Shown: piece by piece, positions 7,272 through 8,516 of the stretch
How positions within the stretch are numbered: position 1 is the stretch's first letter
Layout: each line of letters opens with the position of its first letter
NCBI GenBank assembly: GCA_946531975.1
Contig: CAMNAY010000064.1
Location: 1-8,516, forward strand
Length of the DNA stretch: 8,516 nt
Source of the DNA: an uncultured Ruminococcus sp.
Lineage (GTDB): Bacteria; Bacillota; Clostridia; Oscillospirales; Ruminococcaceae
Direction of reading: 5' to 3'
Translations under genes and position numbers: made by a program
Notes under the pieces: model-generated
What the model was told of the DNA's origin: nothing
The model's input: the letters and a program-made list of their open reading frames with translations, nothing else
Databases searched by the model: none

Positions 7272-7289
7272 CAGCAGATGCATCTTCTG
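7272..7289. promoter_or_regulatory. Near-palindrome in the glycan operon leader (possible operator)
   Basis: On the minus strand the 18-mer CAGAAGATGCATCTGCTG reads as an inverted repeat with a single mismatched pair around a perfect 10-base core AGATGCATCT. It overlaps the end of a TTGACA box (7293-7288) and ends two bases before the GGAGAAAGGAG ribosome-binding stretch (7270-7260). The position suits a repressor site, but no regulator gene is in the window and the repeat is short enough to arise by chance. Confidence 0.3.
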
Positions 7290-7316
7290 TCAAGGGAAAT
7301 TCTGCCCGTTTCGCAG

Positions 7317-7360
7317 AAAAACATGCACAGCCCCTGCATTTCTACGGAACGCAAGGGCTG
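7317..7360 (-). terminator. Hairpin with downstream U-run between phosphoesterase and glycan operon
   Basis: In minus-strand RNA, CAGCCCUUGC (7360-7351) pairs with GCAGGGGCUG (7337-7328) as ten base pairs including one G-U, with a 13-base loop. Five Us follow at 7321-7317, six bases past the stem rather than directly after it. Preceding As (7364-7361) give a roughly symmetrical layout, but on the plus strand the stem carries a C-A mismatch, so the minus-strand reading is better. It begins 36 bases after the phosphoesterase stop and may end that transcript. The offset U-run makes it an imperfect intrinsic terminator; see the findings for an alternative fold. The rest of 7251-7395 holds a small GC hairpin at 7380-7393, the TTGACA box and the palindrome. 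Confidence 0.5.
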
Positions 7361-7395
7361 TTTTGAGACTACAAACCGGCTGCCCGCCGGCAGGA

Positions 7396-8220
7396 TCATG
7401 ACGGATGCTCCGTTTTTGTCGCGGAGATCACACAGATCTCCGGCGGGTTGAACAGTCTGAGCTTTCCGAGCCCTCCGCTGACAACCATCGCGGAATCACC
7501 GTCTGTAAAGCAGCCTTTGTCATATTTCGGAAACAGTCTGCGCTCCGGCGACAAGACGCCGCCCAGCAGCGGCAGCCGGACAGCACCGCCGTGAACATGC
7601 CCTGAAAGCGTCAGTGCCGCGCCCCATTCCGCATAAAAAGAAAACCAGAGCGGATTGTGTGCCAGCAGCACGGTATTGGGCGGGCAGGCGCCGAAGCGGG
7701 CGCGCAGCACATCTGCCGTGAACGCCTTTTTGCCTGTGAATCCGAGCAGACCGCCGCCTCTGTAATAGGAGGACGGCAGCGCCAGCCCTGCGAACGGGAT
7801 GCCCTGTATCATCACCATCTGATTGGTGAGGTAGGTCACGCCGCTTTCCCGCATGATGCTGCGGTATTCGCCGTAGAGCGATGGCGGAAGATCCGCCTCG
7901 TGATTCCCCGGCACTGCCAGCACCGGTGCAATCGCACAAAGTCCGCGCAGAAGACGCTTTGTCTCCGTGAAATCCGTTTCCGTGCGCGAAACCAGATCGC
8001 CGGTAATCACGATCAGCTCCGGCTCCAGTGCTTCCGTCTTATGCAGCAGACGCATATGATGCCTGCCGAATCTTCGCTTGTGCAGATCGCTGAGCTGCAC
8101 AGTCCGCGGCAGTCCGCGCACCGGCACCTGATATTCCTTCACGCAGAGCAGCGCCGTATTCTCGACGGCTCCCGCTGCACCGAGCAGTGCGGCACCTGCT
8201 GCGATCCATTGCTTTTTCAT
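7396..8220 (-). CDS. Membrane-anchored calcineurin-like metallophosphoesterase (YkuE/YaeI type)
   Basis: A 274-residue metal-dependent phosphoesterase with all five signature blocks of the calcineurin-like fold: D45-x-H47 (QLSDLHK), G74-D75 (ITGDLVSR), GNHE (105-108), H188 (LLAHNPLWF) and GHVH (207-210). These normally hold two metal ions. A short hydrophobic N-terminus after MKKQW (about 6-26) looks like a membrane anchor or uncleaved signal, so the active site is probably outside or at the membrane surface. The C-terminal LGKLRLFNPPEICVIS is typical of this subfamily, whose known or proposed substrates include lipid-linked phosphodiesters; the substrate here is unknown. I take the ATG at 8220; a TTG at 8232 would add four residues, but its AAGGA (8238-8234) is only one base away and is better placed, though far (13 bases), for 8220. 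It follows the activase-like gene by 44 bases. Confidence 0.88.
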   Translation of the reverse strand: MKKQWIAAGAALLGAAGAVENTALLCVKEYQVPVRGLPRTVQLSDLHKRRFGRHHMRLLHKTEALEPELIVITGDLVSRTETDFTETKRLLRGLCAIAPVLAVPGNHEADLPPSLYGEYRSIMRESGVTYLTNQMVMIQGIPFAGLALPSSYYRGGGLLGFTGKKAFTADVLRARFGACPPNTVLLAHNPLWFSFYAEWGAALTLSGHVHGGAVRLPLLGGVLSPERRLFPKYDKGCFTDGDSAMVVSGGLGKLRLFNPPEICVISATKTEHPS

Positions 8221-8264
8221 GTTCCGGTTCAAATCCTTTTCCGTATTTCATTGTGTATGCTGAT

Positions 8265-8516
8265 TTATACTGTGACAGGCTCACGCACTGCGGTATTCTG
8301 TTTCTGTATGATCTTCCGCACCGGCTGCTTTGTGTCCGCATCCTCCATCGCAGCGACCAGACTGCGCAGACGGATCTTTGCCGCGCCGAGGTTGTTAATC
8401 TCGTCGATCTTGAGCTGTGTATAGAGCTTGCCGCCCTTTTCGAGGATGCTTCGCACCTCATCGGTCGTCACGGCGTCAATGCCGCAGCCGAAGGACACCA
8501 GCTGCACCAGCTGCAT
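8265..8516 (-). CDS. 2-hydroxyacyl-CoA dehydratase activase-like protein, C-terminal part (5' end cut by window edge)
   Basis: The last 83 codons of a larger gene; the ATG at the window edge is probably an internal methionine. The segment LVSFGCGIDAVTTDEV (6-21), then ILEKGGKLY (24-32), KIDEINNLGAAKIRLRSL (36-53), recalls the C-terminal end of the large (well over 1000-residue) acyl-CoA dehydratase activase/DUF2229 proteins of anaerobic Clostridia. Those combine BadF/HgdC-type ATPase domains with dehydratase-like domains and use iron-sulfur clusters for low-potential electron transfer. The visible Cys in FGCGID may be part of that chemistry, but this is inference. The gene ends in TAA at 8267-8265. 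It has no apparent link to the glycan operon. The assignment rests on recalled family similarity of a short tail, so the family is likely and the exact role unknown. Confidence 0.7.
   Translation of the reverse strand: MQLVQLVSFGCGIDAVTTDEVRSILEKGGKLYTQLKIDEINNLGAAKIRLRSLVAAMEDADTKQPVRKIIQKQNTAVREPVTV

Noticed and set aside
7288..7293. TTGACA as the -35 element of a sigma-A promoter for the glycan operon
   Set aside because: No acceptable -10 hexamer lies 16-18 bases downstream; that stretch is the ribosome binding site.
7380..7393. Small GC hairpin (CTGCC/GGCAG, four-base loop) just after the phosphoesterase stop
   Set aside because: Only five base pairs and not followed by a U-run on the minus strand, so not called as a separate terminator.
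6141..7451. Long plus-strand open frame of 436 codons opposite the sugar transferase gene
   Set aside because: Its translation is rich in Arg, Gln, His and Pro with no recognisable fold, as expected for an antisense frame of a GC-rich gene. The opposite strand encodes a clear full-length sugar transferase.
8263..8270. TATAAA as the -10 of a promoter for the phosphoesterase
   Set aside because: It includes the stop codon of the activase-like gene, and the hexamer 17 bases upstream (CGCAGT-like) does not resemble a -35.

Overview
The window is a compact, almost fully coding segment in which every gene I can support lies on the minus strand, so the biological order runs from the high coordinates to the low ones. 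The GC content is high (several 60-base lines of the central cluster count near 60% by hand). Shine-Dalgarno sites are purine-rich, of GGAG/AGGAGG type. At the right edge is the C-terminus of a large 2-hydroxyacyl-CoA dehydratase activase-like protein, a family common in strict anaerobes. Together these suggest an anaerobic clostridial Firmicute, perhaps Ruminococcus/Oscillospiraceae-like. This placement is an inference; no rRNA or marker gene is present.

Layout from right to left (transcription order): (a) 8516-8265, C-terminal tail of the activase-like protein, cut by the window edge; (b) 8220-7396, a membrane-anchored calcineurin-like metallophosphoesterase; (c) 7395-7251, the only sizeable intergenic region, with a 10-bp hairpin, an overlapping alternative hairpin ending in a U-run, a TTGACA box and a near-palindrome; (d) 7250-1255, a glycan-assembly operon: polyprenyl-phosphate sugar-1-phosphate transferase, manC, gmd, a first GT4 glycosyltransferase, a truncated GNAT remnant, and a second GT4 glycosyltransferase; (e) 1240-785, an intact GNAT acetyltransferase of visibly lower GC; (f) 752-1, a class I SAM-dependent methyltransferase cut by the left edge.

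How the genes fit together: ManC makes GDP-mannose from mannose-1-phosphate. Gmd dehydrates it to GDP-4-keto-6-deoxy-D-mannose. The membrane sugar transferase puts the first sugar phosphate on undecaprenyl phosphate, and the two GT4 enzymes extend it, probably with mannose and/or a 6-deoxymannose derivative. The GNAT and methyltransferase could be tailoring enzymes or unrelated passengers. The reductase that would finish the deoxysugar (Fcl, Rmd or similar), a phosphomannomutase, and flippase/polymerase/chain-length genes are not in the window, so the final sugar and the fate of the glycan are open.

I found no tRNA, rRNA, CRISPR array, insertion sequence or defence system. The oddest features are the decapitated GNAT gene joined at the stop codon of a glycosyltransferase, and the leader structure ahead of the glycan operon. 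I do not see convincing evidence of an undescribed biological system.
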